Notes: generated from the letters alone by a model not told the origin. DNA of 12,344 bases from an uncultured Blautia sp. (GCA_934358405.1 CAKRKL010000060.1:1-12344), one strand, 5' to 3'; counted from the first letter of the stretch, positions 1-6,689 are shown. Translations and numbers: made by a program.

Positions 1-992
1 TTTGTTTCCCACATTGCGGTGGTGTCCAGTGCAAAGGTGGTATAGGAAAGTCCGTAGCCAAATGGATAAACGACTTTCTCCTGTGCGCCTGGAATGGTTT
101 CAAAATAGCGGTAGCCTACGTAGATGTCTTCTGTATAGTTTACATAATCAAAGGATTCGTGGAAGTTTGCAGTAGATGGATAATCGTCAGCAGATGCTGC
201 GAAGGTATCAACCAGCTTGCCGGATGGATTACCTTTTCCTGTAAGAAGCTCAGCCATGGCAAGTCCGCCTTCCATGCCGCCCTGCCAGCCAAGAAGAGCA
301 GCACCAATCTGGTCATCGTTTTTTATCCAGGAAAGGTCGATAACGCCGCCGATATTGAGAACCACAGCGATGTTTTCGAAGCGCTCCTTTACCATAGCAA
401 GCATTGTTTTTTCGCGGGCTGTCAGATAGAAATCTCCATCAGGGAAAACTTCAGCAGAAATTTTCGGCATAGAGGTTTCCGTTTCCCAGGGATTGAATTC
501 GTTGTTGCACTCAACGCTGGAACGATCCCAGCCTTCGCCGGAAAAACGGCTGATTACAACCAAGGCGACATCCGCAAAGGCTTTGGCACCGTCAGCAAGC
601 TCTGCCGTCAGCTCCGGTTCTACGGTCATTCCGGGAACAGCACCTTTTTCATACTGGTGCTGGATGTCTGTTTTGTAAAAAGCAGATAATGGCTCATAAA
701 TCTGTACGGCATTTTCCTGCATTTTCAGTCCATCATATAGATTGTGTACATAGGAAACCATAACGTCGCCGCTTCCTCCGCCGCCTTTTACATAGTCGAA
801 GCTTCCTTTGCCGAAAAGGGCGATGCGGGTGCCTTCTGCTAATGGAAGAAGCTTCTTTTCATTTTTCAAAAGAACCATCCCTTCTCTGGCAGCTTCTTTG
901 GAAAGCTGAATGTGTTCTTTGCTTGCGGTTACGCGACCGCTTTCTTTTAGTGGAAGATTCGGCTGAAATTTTACTCGGGTCCATTTATTCAT
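1..992 (-). CDS. Glycoside hydrolase family 3 beta-glucosidase-like enzyme, N-terminal part (runs off left edge)
   Basis: 330 complete codons are visible, starting at ATG 992-990 with AAGGAGG ten bases upstream. The protein probably hydrolyses beta-glucosides or related oligosaccharides; there is no signal peptide, so it is likely cytoplasmic. The visible part is the GH3 C-terminal (alpha/beta sandwich) domain: AAREGMVLLKNE near residues 34-45, GGGGSGDV at 70-77, ISRFSGEGWDR at 147-157 where E153 is the likely acid/base by resemblance to Thermotoga Bgl3B-type enzymes, and EDIYVGYRYFET and YPFGYGLSY at 288-317. In standard GH3 enzymes this domain follows a barrel of some 300 residues, but here only about 32 residues precede it. 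The catalytic barrel with its Asp nucleophile is therefore probably C-terminal, outside the window, as in Ruminococcus albus-type enzymes. It is divergent from the AraC-type gene. Exact substrate is unknown. Confidence 0.9.
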   Translation of the reverse strand, partial: MNKWTRVKFQPNLPLKESGRVTASKEHIQLSKEAAREGMVLLKNEKKLLPLAEGTRIALFGKGSFDYVKGGGGSGDVMVSYVHNLYDGLKMQENAVQIYEPLSAFYKTDIQHQYEKGAVPGMTVEPELTAELADGAKAFADVALVVISRFSGEGWDRSSVECNNEFNPWETETSMPKISAEVFPDGDFYLTAREKTMLAMVKERFENIAVVLNIGGVIDLSWIKNDDQIGAALLGWQGGMEGGLAMAELLTGKGNPSGKLVDTFAASADDYPSTANFHESFDYVNYTEDIYVGYRYFETIPGAQEKVVYPFGYGLSYTTFALDTTAMWET

Positions 993-1002
993 GTTAGAAT
1001 GT

Positions 1003-1009
1003 CCTCCTT
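1003..1009 (-). promoter_or_regulatory. Ribosome binding site of the GH3 gene
   Basis: On the minus strand AAGGAGG lies ten bases before ATG 992-990. It fixes the start of the GH3 gene, and with it the short N-terminal extension that suggests the permuted domain order. Confidence 0.8.
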
Positions 1010-1125
1010 GGGATAAAATATTTTTTATATAAATGTTTGCCTGTGCTTTTGTATCTTACAGATTTATTGTAATGAAAAACAGTTATATGTGCTAGATGGT
1101 TTATTGCTTCGTTTATAGGGTTTTC

Positions 1126-1154
1126 TTGATATATTCCTGGGAATAGTATATAGT
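1126..1154 (+). promoter_or_regulatory. SigA-type promoter of the AraC-family gene
   Basis: TTGATA (1126-1131), a 17-base spacer and TATAGT (1149-1154). The predicted transcription start near 1161 leaves only about 11 bases before the GTG at 1172 and about 50 before ATG 1211, so it supports the later start. No equally good promoter is visible for the divergent GH3 gene, which would fit a gene needing an activator. Three GTTTAT hexamers (1099, 1111, 1153) lie here but are weak evidence in AT-rich DNA. Confidence 0.6.
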
Positions 1155-1210
1155 TTATTTGGAAATATAAGGTGTATTTTGACTTTAATAGAGTTGGGGA
1201 TGATGTTAAA

Positions 1211-2053
1211 ATGATGAACATTGAATATGAAAACGTGCTGGATGACCATCCGGGAAAATTGCATTTTATATTTGTGAACACCTGGGATGAGCTTCTTCCG
1301 GCTCACTGGCATGAGCATCTGGAAATCATTTATGTTACAGGTGGGGAAATTACGGCATCCATCAATGATGTGAGCTATGAGCTGAAAGAAGGGGATATTT
1401 TTCTGGTGAATTCCAACGATATCCATTATACTCACACCCATGAGGATGCCAGGTATTTTCTTCTGCAAATTCCGCCTGTTCATCTGGAAAAGGCTTCTGC
1501 CAGATGGAATGCACTGAAATTCCAGGAATTTATCCCTGGTTGTCAAAGCTTTGGAGCGCATTTGAATTCTAAGATGGCAGAAATTTTTCAGGAGATAGAC
1601 GGACTTTATCAGGAAAAAAAGGAAGGCTACCACCTTCTGGTTCTGAGTGCTGTTTACCGTCTGTTATTTCTTCTTTATACAGAAGGTATCCGAAAGGAGA
1701 AAGAGACCTGGGGCAATCCTGGAATCTTGCGGGATTTGGAGCGGATGAAGCTATGCATGGAATATGTGGGCACGCATTACAGTGAAAACATTTCCCTGGC
1801 AGATGCAGCGGGACTTTTGTCTATTACGCCCGAACATTTTTGCCGTCTTTTCCGCAAATACACCGGGCAAACATTTCTTGCGTATGTAAATCGGATTCGC
1901 ATGGAACATTTCTATAAGGACCTTCTGGAGACTGACGAAAATATAACATTCCTTCTGGATAAAAACGGAATCACCAATTACAAGGGCTTTTTGCTGAAAT
2001 TCAAAGAACGTTACGGTCAGCCGCCTAAGGAAGTGAGAAAAAGAAGAGGATAA
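1211..2053 (+). CDS. AraC-family transcriptional regulator with N-terminal cupin sensor domain
   Basis: 280 residues from ATG 1211. Residues 20-90 look like an AraC-type cupin ligand-binding domain (AHWHEHLEIIYV at 31-42, then LKEGDIFLVNSNDIHYTHTHE). Residues about 178-280 form the paired helix-turn-helix DNA-binding domain: first HTH around ISLADAAGLLSITPEHFCRLF, then the linker YVNRIRMEHFYKDLLET, and the second HTH ending in KERYGQPPKEVRK, the usual AraC C-terminus. It sits divergently from the GH3 gene with a 218-base gap, so it most likely controls that gene in response to a sugar; this is inferred from context. An in-frame GTG at 1172 would add 13 residues but has no good ribosome binding site and would leave a very short leader. 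The effector is unknown. Confidence 0.9.
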   Translation: MMNIEYENVLDDHPGKLHFIFVNTWDELLPAHWHEHLEIIYVTGGEITASINDVSYELKEGDIFLVNSNDIHYTHTHEDARYFLLQIPPVHLEKASARWNALKFQEFIPGCQSFGAHLNSKMAEIFQEIDGLYQEKKEGYHLLVLSAVYRLLFLLYTEGIRKEKETWGNPGILRDLERMKLCMEYVGTHYSENISLADAAGLLSITPEHFCRLFRKYTGQTFLAYVNRIRMEHFYKDLLETDENITFLLDKNGITNYKGFLLKFKERYGQPPKEVRKRRG

Positions 2054-2108
2054 AAAGAAGACAGCTGTCTTTAAGAATAACAAAAAAGTTACTCCGGACA
2101 GCTGTCTT
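2053..2108 (-). terminator. Rho-independent terminator of plsC
   Basis: Read on the minus strand, a perfect 12-bp stem (2108-2097 with 2069-2058, AAGACAGCTGTC/GACAGCTGTCTT) is followed by CTTTTT. Inside it AGTAAC/GTTATT forms a second 6-bp stem with one G-U pair, closed by six T. Each arm of the outer stem is itself part of a palindrome. On the plus strand the second arm is followed by GCCTGATG with no T run, so it should stop plsC transcription better than araC-type transcription. Confidence 0.8.
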
Positions 2109-2128
2109 GCCTGATGATTATCATAAGG

Positions 2129-2869
2129 TTATAACTGCGCTTTGTTTTTTACAAGCATTTCATGAATCATATTCTGGGTGTAAGCGCCTAAATGCTTTTT
2201 GTCTTCTTTTTCAAGCTGATCAATGTAGATTGGCTTGCCGTATTCCAGAATAACATGTGACTTTTTGACTTTTGGAAAATGGTTTTCCCATATGTCCGCA
2301 GAACCGCTGATTGCCATAGGAATAATTGGACAGTTTGTCTTGGCAGCAATTTTGAAGCTGCCCTCATGGAAGGGAAGCATGTCCAGCTCATCTGCATTCT
2401 TATTGCGTGTGCCCTCCGGGAAAATACAGATGGAGATGCCGGATTTCACCTTTTCAATTGCAGTCAGGATGGTTTTCAGTCCCTGCTTAATGTCCTTACG
2501 GTCAAGGAACAGACAGTGGAGAAATTTCATCCAGGTGGAAAGCAGCGGAACCTTTTCCATCTCTTTCTTGGCTATGTAGCCTGTGCGGATCGGACAGCGT
2601 GGGTAAGTGATCGGCACATCGAAAAAGCTTCGATGATTTCCAATATAAAGAACCGGAGTGTCCGTTGGCACATTCTCCTCTCCGATAACGGTAAGCTTTA
2701 CTCCGGCCACCCACAGGATAAACCGGAAGACCGCCTGAACGATCCGAAGAGAACTGATCTCTTTCGCCATGGGATTGAATTTGCCGATGATCCATTCTAC
2801 AAGAAGAATAGGAATAGACAAAATCAGGAATCCAACCACGACGATAACGCATAAAATAAAACGAATCAT
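2129..2869 (-). CDS. plsC: 1-acyl-sn-glycerol-3-phosphate acyltransferase
   Basis: 246 residues from ATG 2869-2867, with GAAAGGG seven bases upstream. It acylates lysophosphatidic acid to phosphatidic acid at the cytoplasmic membrane, a core step of phospholipid synthesis. All family motifs are visible: NHRSFFD at 78-84 with the H-x4-D catalytic pair H79/D84, the GYIAKKEMEKVP region at 97-108, FLDRKD at 121-126, FPEGTR at 150-155 for glycerol-phosphate binding, and PIIPMAISG at 181-189. Residues 3-28 form a hydrophobic N-terminal membrane segment. The frame is open upstream to 3004, but the extra residues are basic, unlike the family, and include the promoter, so the later start is right. It is a single-gene unit with its own promoter and terminator. 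Confidence 0.95.
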   Translation of the reverse strand: MIRFILCVIVVVGFLILSIPILLVEWIIGKFNPMAKEISSLRIVQAVFRFILWVAGVKLTVIGEENVPTDTPVLYIGNHRSFFDVPITYPRCPIRTGYIAKKEMEKVPLLSTWMKFLHCLFLDRKDIKQGLKTILTAIEKVKSGISICIFPEGTRNKNADELDMLPFHEGSFKIAAKTNCPIIPMAISGSADIWENHFPKVKKSHVILEYGKPIYIDQLEKEDKKHLGAYTQNMIHEMLVKNKAQL

Positions 2870-2908
2870 ATGATTTCCCTTTCTGTATTCTGTGCTTTGC
2901 ACCATATG

Positions 2909-2956
2909 TAGAGCGTGTTTGAAAAAGGCTTTCTGCAAAATGTACGCTCTAAGCCT
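2909..2956 (-). promoter_or_regulatory. Structured leader of plsC: two interleaved helices, one terminator-like
   Basis: In the minus-strand transcript the order is AGGCTT (2956-2951), TAGAGCGT (2951-2944), AAGCCT (2931-2926), then ACGCTCTA (2916-2909). Helix B, AGGCTT/AAGCCT, is followed directly by TTTTC and looks like a weak intrinsic terminator. Helix A, an 8-bp TAGAGCGT/ACGCTCTA pair with a 27-base loop, crosses it. The two could be alternative folds (attenuator and anti-terminator) or an H-type pseudoknot. I recognise no known riboswitch. The pairings are visible; the function is inference. Confidence 0.35.
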
Positions 2957-2985
2957 ATTATATGTAATTTGAAAAATTCTTGCAA
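2957..2985 (-). promoter_or_regulatory. SigA-type promoter of plsC
   Basis: On the minus strand TTGCAA (2985-2980), a 17-base spacer and a perfect TATAAT (2962-2957). Transcription should start near 2950, giving a leader of about 80 bases that contains the paired helices described separately. The -35 hexamer is a palindrome shared with the divergent prcB-side promoter region. Confidence 0.75.
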
Positions 2986-3011
2986 TAAATCTTTTATATT
3001 CCACATAGAAT
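2969..3011 (+). promoter_or_regulatory. Candidate promoter region of the PrcB-like/SipL-like operon
   Basis: Two readings are possible. A SigA reading is TTGAAA (2969-2974), 17 bases, TTTATA (2992-2997). A SigE (mother-cell) reading uses CATAGAAT (3004-3011), seven of eight matches to the CATACAAT-type -10, with a poor -35 (GCAATAAA, 2982-2989) 14 bases away. SigE control would suit the SipL-like gene downstream. Neither is strong enough to choose from sequence alone. Confidence 0.35.
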
Positions 3012-3025
3012 TAAAATAAATGGAG

Positions 3026-3050
3026 GTTGCTGTGAGCAGCAGACAGCAAC
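3026..3050 (+). promoter_or_regulatory. 8-bp hairpin in the leader of the PrcB-like lipoprotein gene
   Basis: GTTGCTGT (3026-3033) pairs perfectly with ACAGCAAC (3043-3050) across a nine-base loop. There is no T run after it, so it is not an intrinsic terminator. It ends 21 bases before the start codon, leaving the Shine-Dalgarno sequence GAGGGG (3061-3066) free. It may stabilise the 5' end of the message or bind a regulator; function is unknown. Confidence 0.45.
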
Positions 3051-3071
3051 AGGGGAGACTGAGGGGACCGG

Positions 3072-3479
3072 ATGAAAAAAACAGCAGTCCTTGGGCTGGT
3101 TTTATGGTCGCTGCTTTTTCTTGGCGGATGCCGCTTCATCAAAATTGAGGAAGAGCCGCGAAAGCCTCTGGAATATTCCATTGTAAAACAGGAGGATTTG
3201 CCTGCAGAACTGACAGCCTTGATTCAGGAAAAGAAGGGAAAAGAGTTTAAGATGACTTATCAAAGCGAAAAAGAGTTGTTTCTGATAAAAGGCTATGGAC
3301 AGCAGATGAGCGGAGGTTACAGTATTCAGGTGGAAGAACTGAGCGTGACCTCTCAGGCAGTATTTTTCAAAACAAAACTAATGGGACCGTCAGATAGCAA
3401 AATTACATTAAGTCCACCATCCTACCCTTATATTGTGGTAAAGATGGTTTACAGGAAGGAACCTGTGATTTTTGAGTGA
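3072..3479 (+). CDS. Lipoprotein with a PrcB-like (protease complex subunit) domain
   Basis: 135 residues from ATG 3072, with GAGGGG five bases upstream. The N-terminus is a lipoprotein signal: a KK start, a hydrophobic stretch, and lipobox FLGGC with the acylated cysteine at C20. The mature part resembles the PrcB family C-terminal domain, named after a subunit of the Treponema denticola dentilisin protease complex: LIKGYGQQMSGGYSI at 71-85, a beta-rich VEELSVTSQAVFFKTKLMGP at 87-106, and PSYPYIVVKM at 116-125. In Clostridia this family occurs as small lipoproteins of unknown role. The stop codon lies 16 bases before the SipL-like start, so the two are almost certainly cotranscribed, which suggests a spore envelope role (inference). 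Domain assignment is from memory of the motif. Confidence 0.8.
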   Translation: MKKTAVLGLVLWSLLFLGGCRFIKIEEEPRKPLEYSIVKQEDLPAELTALIQEKKGKEFKMTYQSEKELFLIKGYGQQMSGGYSIQVEELSVTSQAVFFKTKLMGPSDSKITLSPPSYPYIVVKMVYRKEPVIFE

Positions 3480-3480
3480 A

Positions 3481-3486
3481 AAGGAG
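3481..3486 (+). promoter_or_regulatory. Ribosome binding site that sets the GTG start of the SipL-like gene
   Basis: AAGGAG lies nine bases before GTG 3496. It selects GTG 3496 over the in-frame TTG at 3472, which overlaps the end of the lipoprotein gene. Initiation at 3496 also gives the usual family N-terminus (MELRKESVQM). Confidence 0.75.
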
Positions 3487-3495
3487 TGGAGAGCA

Positions 3496-5052
3496 GTGGA
3501 ATTAAGAAAAGAAAGTGTGCAGATGCTTCATGTAAAAAGCCGTGCAACCAGTCAGGTGACCTTTGACGCAGATTATAATGTGCCGGATGCAAAGCCGGAT
3601 ATGGGAAGACTGATCCAGAACAAAGGTGATATTGTAATGGATGAAGTGCGTCTCAGCGAGGGGAAAGCATTTATCAGCGGAAGCCTGAACGTGGATGTTC
3701 TTTATGTGGGAGAGGAGAAGCAGAAGGTATGCAGTCTGGAAGCAAAACTGCCATTTGATGAGACTCTCAATCTGGAAGGAATTGCCGCAGGTGACAAAAT
3801 GTGCCTGAAATGGGAAATTGAAGACCTAAGTGTGCATATGATTCATTCCAGAAAACTGAACATTAAGGCTATTGTCACTTTTTATGCAGTAGTAGATGAG
3901 ATGACAGGTATTCAGCTTCCTGTGGAAATCAGCGAGGAAGGTATTTCCGTGAAAAAGAAAAAGGTGCAGCTGATGAGTCTTATGGTACATAAAAAGGATA
4001 CCCTGCGAATTAAGGATGAGGTGACGCTGGCTTCCAATAAGCCTAATATTGATACGCTTTTGTGGAACACGATTGAAGTAAGAGGACTTGATCTGCGGCT
4101 TGAGGATAATATGATAAAAGCCAGAGGAGAGCTGGCAGTTTTTGTCCTTTTTTCCGGGGAGGATGAAGAAAATCCTCTTCAATGGGCAGAGTATGTGCTT
4201 CCCTTTCATACAGAACTGGAATGCACAGGCTGTATGGCTGATATGATTCCTAATATTGCGGCATGTGTTATGCATCAGAGCATAGAAGTAAAACCAGATG
4301 CAGATGGCGAGGAACGCGTTCTTTTGGCAGATGTGGTTTTGGAACTGGATATGAAGCTTTACAGGGAAGAAGAGCATGATCTGATCCTGGATATCTATTC
4401 TCCTGTAAAGGAGTGTGTTCTTCAGGGAAAAGAGGAATGCCTGGAAAGCCTGCTGGTGCGTAACGATTCCAAATGCCGTGTTTCTGACCGGATCGAGCTG
4501 AAGGAAAGCCAGGGGAAAATCCTGCAGATCTGTCACAGCCAGGGAAGAGTAAAGGTGGAAAAGACAAAGGTGGTGGAAAACGGTATCCAGGCAGAGGGCG
4601 TGGTATTTTTAAAAATCCTGTATATTACCGGAAATGATGAGATGCCTTTCTATTCTGTTGATGGTATGCTGCCGTTTTCTCATGTGATCGAAGCAAACGG
4701 CATCACAGAGGACAGCGCCTTTTTCCTGCAAGCAGACCTGGAGCAGCTTTCCACTTCCATGATCGACAGTAACGAAATTGAGGTAAAAGCTGTGATCAGT
4801 CTGAACGTGCTGGTGCTTCAGTGCGAAAAGCAGATGATCATTAGCAAGGTGGAGGAGCAGCCTCTTGACATGCAGAAAATTCAGGCGATGCCCGGAATTA
4901 CGGTTTATGTGGTGAAAAGCGGGGATACTATGTGGGATATAGCAAAGCAGTTTTATACAACTGTGGAGGAAATCTGTTCCTTAAATGAATTAGAAAGTGA
5001 ACAGGTGACAGCCGGAATGCCGTTGCTTCTGGTAAAGAAGGTAGAGAGCTAG
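3496..5052 (+). CDS. sipL: SipL-like spore envelope assembly protein (DUF3794 repeats plus C-terminal LysM)
   Basis: 518 residues from GTG 3496. Three DUF3794-type beta-rich repeats can be seen at about 10-135 (opening with NVPDAKPDMGRLIQNKGDI), 168-290 and 318-450 (RVSDRIELKESQGKILQ). A LysM domain closes the protein at 469-513 (YVVKSGDTMWDIAKQFY, then SLNELESEQVTAGMPLLLV). This DUF3794-LysM layout is that of SipL of Clostridioides difficile, which binds the coat/cortex ATPase SpoIVA through its LysM domain in the mother cell and is needed for coat encasement. There is no signal peptide, consistent with a mother-cell cytosolic protein. It is cotranscribed with the PrcB-like lipoprotein. Other clostridial DUF3794-LysM proteins exist, so the symbol rests on architecture and spore-former context rather than proven orthology. 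Confidence 0.8.
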   Translation: MELRKESVQMLHVKSRATSQVTFDADYNVPDAKPDMGRLIQNKGDIVMDEVRLSEGKAFISGSLNVDVLYVGEEKQKVCSLEAKLPFDETLNLEGIAAGDKMCLKWEIEDLSVHMIHSRKLNIKAIVTFYAVVDEMTGIQLPVEISEEGISVKKKKVQLMSLMVHKKDTLRIKDEVTLASNKPNIDTLLWNTIEVRGLDLRLEDNMIKARGELAVFVLFSGEDEENPLQWAEYVLPFHTELECTGCMADMIPNIAACVMHQSIEVKPDADGEERVLLADVVLELDMKLYREEEHDLILDIYSPVKECVLQGKEECLESLLVRNDSKCRVSDRIELKESQGKILQICHSQGRVKVEKTKVVENGIQAEGVVFLKILYITGNDEMPFYSVDGMLPFSHVIEANGITEDSAFFLQADLEQLSTSMIDSNEIEVKAVISLNVLVLQCEKQMIISKVEEQPLDMQKIQAMPGITVYVVKSGDTMWDIAKQFYTTVEEICSLNELESEQVTAGMPLLLVKKVES

Positions 5053-5072
5053 AAAAATCCATCACATATATA

Positions 5073-5101
5073 TTGAAAAAAATCCAAAAATATTTTACAA
5101 T
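5073..5101 (+). promoter_or_regulatory. SigA-type promoter of ispE-gntR
   Basis: TTGAAA (5073-5078), a 17-base spacer and TACAAT (5096-5101), inside an AT-rich 95-base gap after the SipL-like gene. Transcription should start near 5108. No terminator hairpin is visible between the SipL-like stop and this promoter, so read-through from the spore operon is possible. Confidence 0.65.
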
Positions 5102-5116
5102 AATAACAGCAAAAGA

Positions 5117-5126
5117 TTGTATACAA
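5117..5126 (+). promoter_or_regulatory. Candidate FadR-type GntR operator in the ispE leader
   Basis: TTGTATACAA is a perfect 10-base palindrome. It fits the pattern described for FadR-subfamily GntR sites (pyrimidine-GT-A/T core-AC-purine). It lies about ten bases after the predicted transcription start, a classic repressor position, and the second gene of the unit encodes a FadR-type GntR protein. Autoregulation is inferred, not shown. Confidence 0.45.
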
Positions 5127-5147
5127 AGTACAAAAGCGGAGGGAATT

Positions 5148-6002
5148 ATGCGATTACGTGCACTTGCAAAAATAAATCTTGGACTGGATGTTGTTGGGAA
5201 GCGTGCGGACGGTTATCACGAAGTCCGTATGGTCATGCAAACTATACAGATGTATGATGTGCTTGAAATTGAGAAGAAGGCGGAACCGGGAATCACACTT
5301 ACCACGAACATTCCATATGTTCCTACAGATGAAAGGAATCTGGTATATAAAGCAGCCAGAATGCTGATGGACGAATTTCATATTGAAGAGGGACTGACTA
5401 TGAACCTGGAGAAGTTTATTCCGGTAGCAGCCGGCATGGCTGGCGGAAGCTCTGATGCGGCAGCTGCTTTTGTGGGAGTAAACAGAATCTTCGAGCTTGG
5501 CCTTTCTGAGGAAGAACTGATGAAGCGGGCTGTGAAGGTAGGAGCAGATGTGCCTTATTGTGTGATGCGGGGAACTGCTCTTGCAGAGGGAATCGGTGAG
5601 AAGCTGACCAGGCTTCCAAGACTTCCCCAGTGTTATGTCCTGGTTGGTAAGCCGGGAGTAAATGTTTCCACTAAAATAGCTTACGAGAATCTGAACCTGA
5701 ATGATCCTGCCATGGTACATCCGGATATTGACGGTATGGTGAACGCTATTCGTGAGGGCAATCTTGATGGAATGATTTCCAGAATGGGAAATGTCTTTGA
5801 GCCGGGAATTATCAGGAGATATCCGATTATCCGGGAAATTAAAGATCTGATGGAGAATAATGGTGCCCGCAAGGCTATGATGAGCGGAAGCGGTCCCACT
5901 GTTTTTGGAATTTTTGACAGCAAGGAGAAGATGGAACAGGCGGCAGCTGTGCTTAGAGATAGTAAGCTGGCGAAGACTGTTTTTGCTACGGAAGTTTTTT
6001 AG
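5148..6002 (+). CDS. ispE: 4-diphosphocytidyl-2-C-methyl-D-erythritol kinase
   Basis: 284 residues from ATG 5148, preceded by GGAGGG four bases upstream. The enzyme phosphorylates CDP-methylerythritol at the 2-hydroxyl using ATP, in the MEP (non-mevalonate) pathway to isopentenyl diphosphate, in the cytosol. All GHMP-kinase signatures are present: AKINLGLDVVGKRADGYHEV at 7-26 with the conserved K8, the ATP-binding glycine loop VAAGMAGGSSDAAA at 93-106, GADVPY at 132-137 with catalytic D134, and the third motif SGSGPTVFG at 246-254. Length matches the family. An upstream in-frame TTG at 5073 would add 25 residues but lies in the promoter -35 box and is rejected. The gntR gene follows after 12 bases, so the two are cotranscribed. 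Confidence 0.97.
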   Translation: MRLRALAKINLGLDVVGKRADGYHEVRMVMQTIQMYDVLEIEKKAEPGITLTTNIPYVPTDERNLVYKAARMLMDEFHIEEGLTMNLEKFIPVAAGMAGGSSDAAAAFVGVNRIFELGLSEEELMKRAVKVGADVPYCVMRGTALAEGIGEKLTRLPRLPQCYVLVGKPGVNVSTKIAYENLNLNDPAMVHPDIDGMVNAIREGNLDGMISRMGNVFEPGIIRRYPIIREIKDLMENNGARKAMMSGSGPTVFGIFDSKEKMEQAAAVLRDSKLAKTVFATEVF

Positions 6003-6014
6003 GAGGTTATACAA

Positions 6015-6689
6015 ATGACAAGTGATTTCACAGTGCATATGGATGAATATCTGCCATTGCGTGAGGTTGTTTTTAATACGCTGCGGCAGGCGATTTTAAA
6101 AGGAGAGCTGAAGCCGGGAGAGCGTTTGATGGAGATCGCGCTTGCAGAGAAGCTGGGTGTGAGCAGAACACCTATCCGTGAGGCTATGCGTAAGCTGGAG
6201 CTTGAAGGGTTGGTTGTAATGATTCCCCGAAGAGGTGCGCAGGTCGCGAATATTACAGAGAAGGATCTGAATGATGTTCTGGAGGTCAGAATTACTCTGG
6301 AAAATATGGCTATTGAGAAGGCATGTGCCAATATGACAGAAGAGGATGTGCTAAAGCTTGAGAAGGCAGCCAAAGATTTCCAGAAGAGTACTGCAGAGGG
6401 AGATCTGGTAAAGATGGCAGAGGCAGATGTAAATTTCCATGAGGCTATTTACCGGGCAGCAGATAATAAGAGACTGATGCAGGTGCTGAATAATCTAAGA
6501 GAGCAGATTTACCGGTACCGTGTAGAATATCTGAAGGAGGACGAAGCAAGAAACCGTCTGGTAAGGGAGCATGAGGAAATTACTGGTGCAATCCGTAACC
6601 GTGATGTAAAGAAGGCCCAGGAGCTTTCCTTCAAGCATTTGGAAAATCAGAGGATGGGAATCATCCAGGCAATCAGAGCTGAAGCATGA
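6015..6689 (+). CDS. GntR-family transcriptional regulator, FadR/FCD subfamily
   Basis: 224 residues from ATG 6015, with AGGAGG at 6002-6007 overlapping the ispE stop. The N-terminal winged helix-turn-helix spans about 13-80 (LREVVFNTLRQAILKGELKPG, then LAEKLGVSRTPIREAMRKLELEGLV and PRRGAQVA). The FCD ligand-binding domain fills 85-215 and keeps the metal-binding set D138, H142 (ADVNFHEAI), H186 (VREHEEI) and H208 (FKHLENQ). Such proteins are usually repressors released by a small organic acid or fatty acyl ligand. The likely target is its own operon, through the TTGTATACAA palindrome in the ispE leader. A related half site (TATACAA) sits directly before its start codon. Ligand and other targets are unknown. 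Confidence 0.93.
   Translation: MTSDFTVHMDEYLPLREVVFNTLRQAILKGELKPGERLMEIALAEKLGVSRTPIREAMRKLELEGLVVMIPRRGAQVANITEKDLNDVLEVRITLENMAIEKACANMTEEDVLKLEKAAKDFQKSTAEGDLVKMAEADVNFHEAIYRAADNKRLMQVLNNLREQIYRYRVEYLKEDEARNRLVREHEEITGAIRNRDVKKAQELSFKHLENQRMGIIQAIRAEA

Noticed and set aside
159..689. 176-codon open frame on the plus strand
   Set aside because: It is antisense to the GH3 gene, has no ribosome site and no recognisable domain, while the minus strand carries clear GH3 motifs.
2279..2854. 191-codon open frame on the plus strand
   Set aside because: Antisense to plsC, whose catalytic motifs are all intact on the minus strand; the composition is random-looking.
3019..3142. Short frame starting at ATG 3020 before the lipoprotein gene
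   Set aside because: It overlaps the hairpin and then the lipoprotein gene out of frame, with no convincing ribosome site.
3472..3495. TTG 3472 as the start of the SipL-like gene
   Set aside because: GTG 3496 has AAGGAG at proper distance and gives the usual family N-terminus.
5121..5132. ATACAAAGTACA occurs here and again inside murI at 11121-11132
   Set aside because: A 12-base exact match between an AT-rich leader and a coding region is compatible with chance; no symmetry or context links them.
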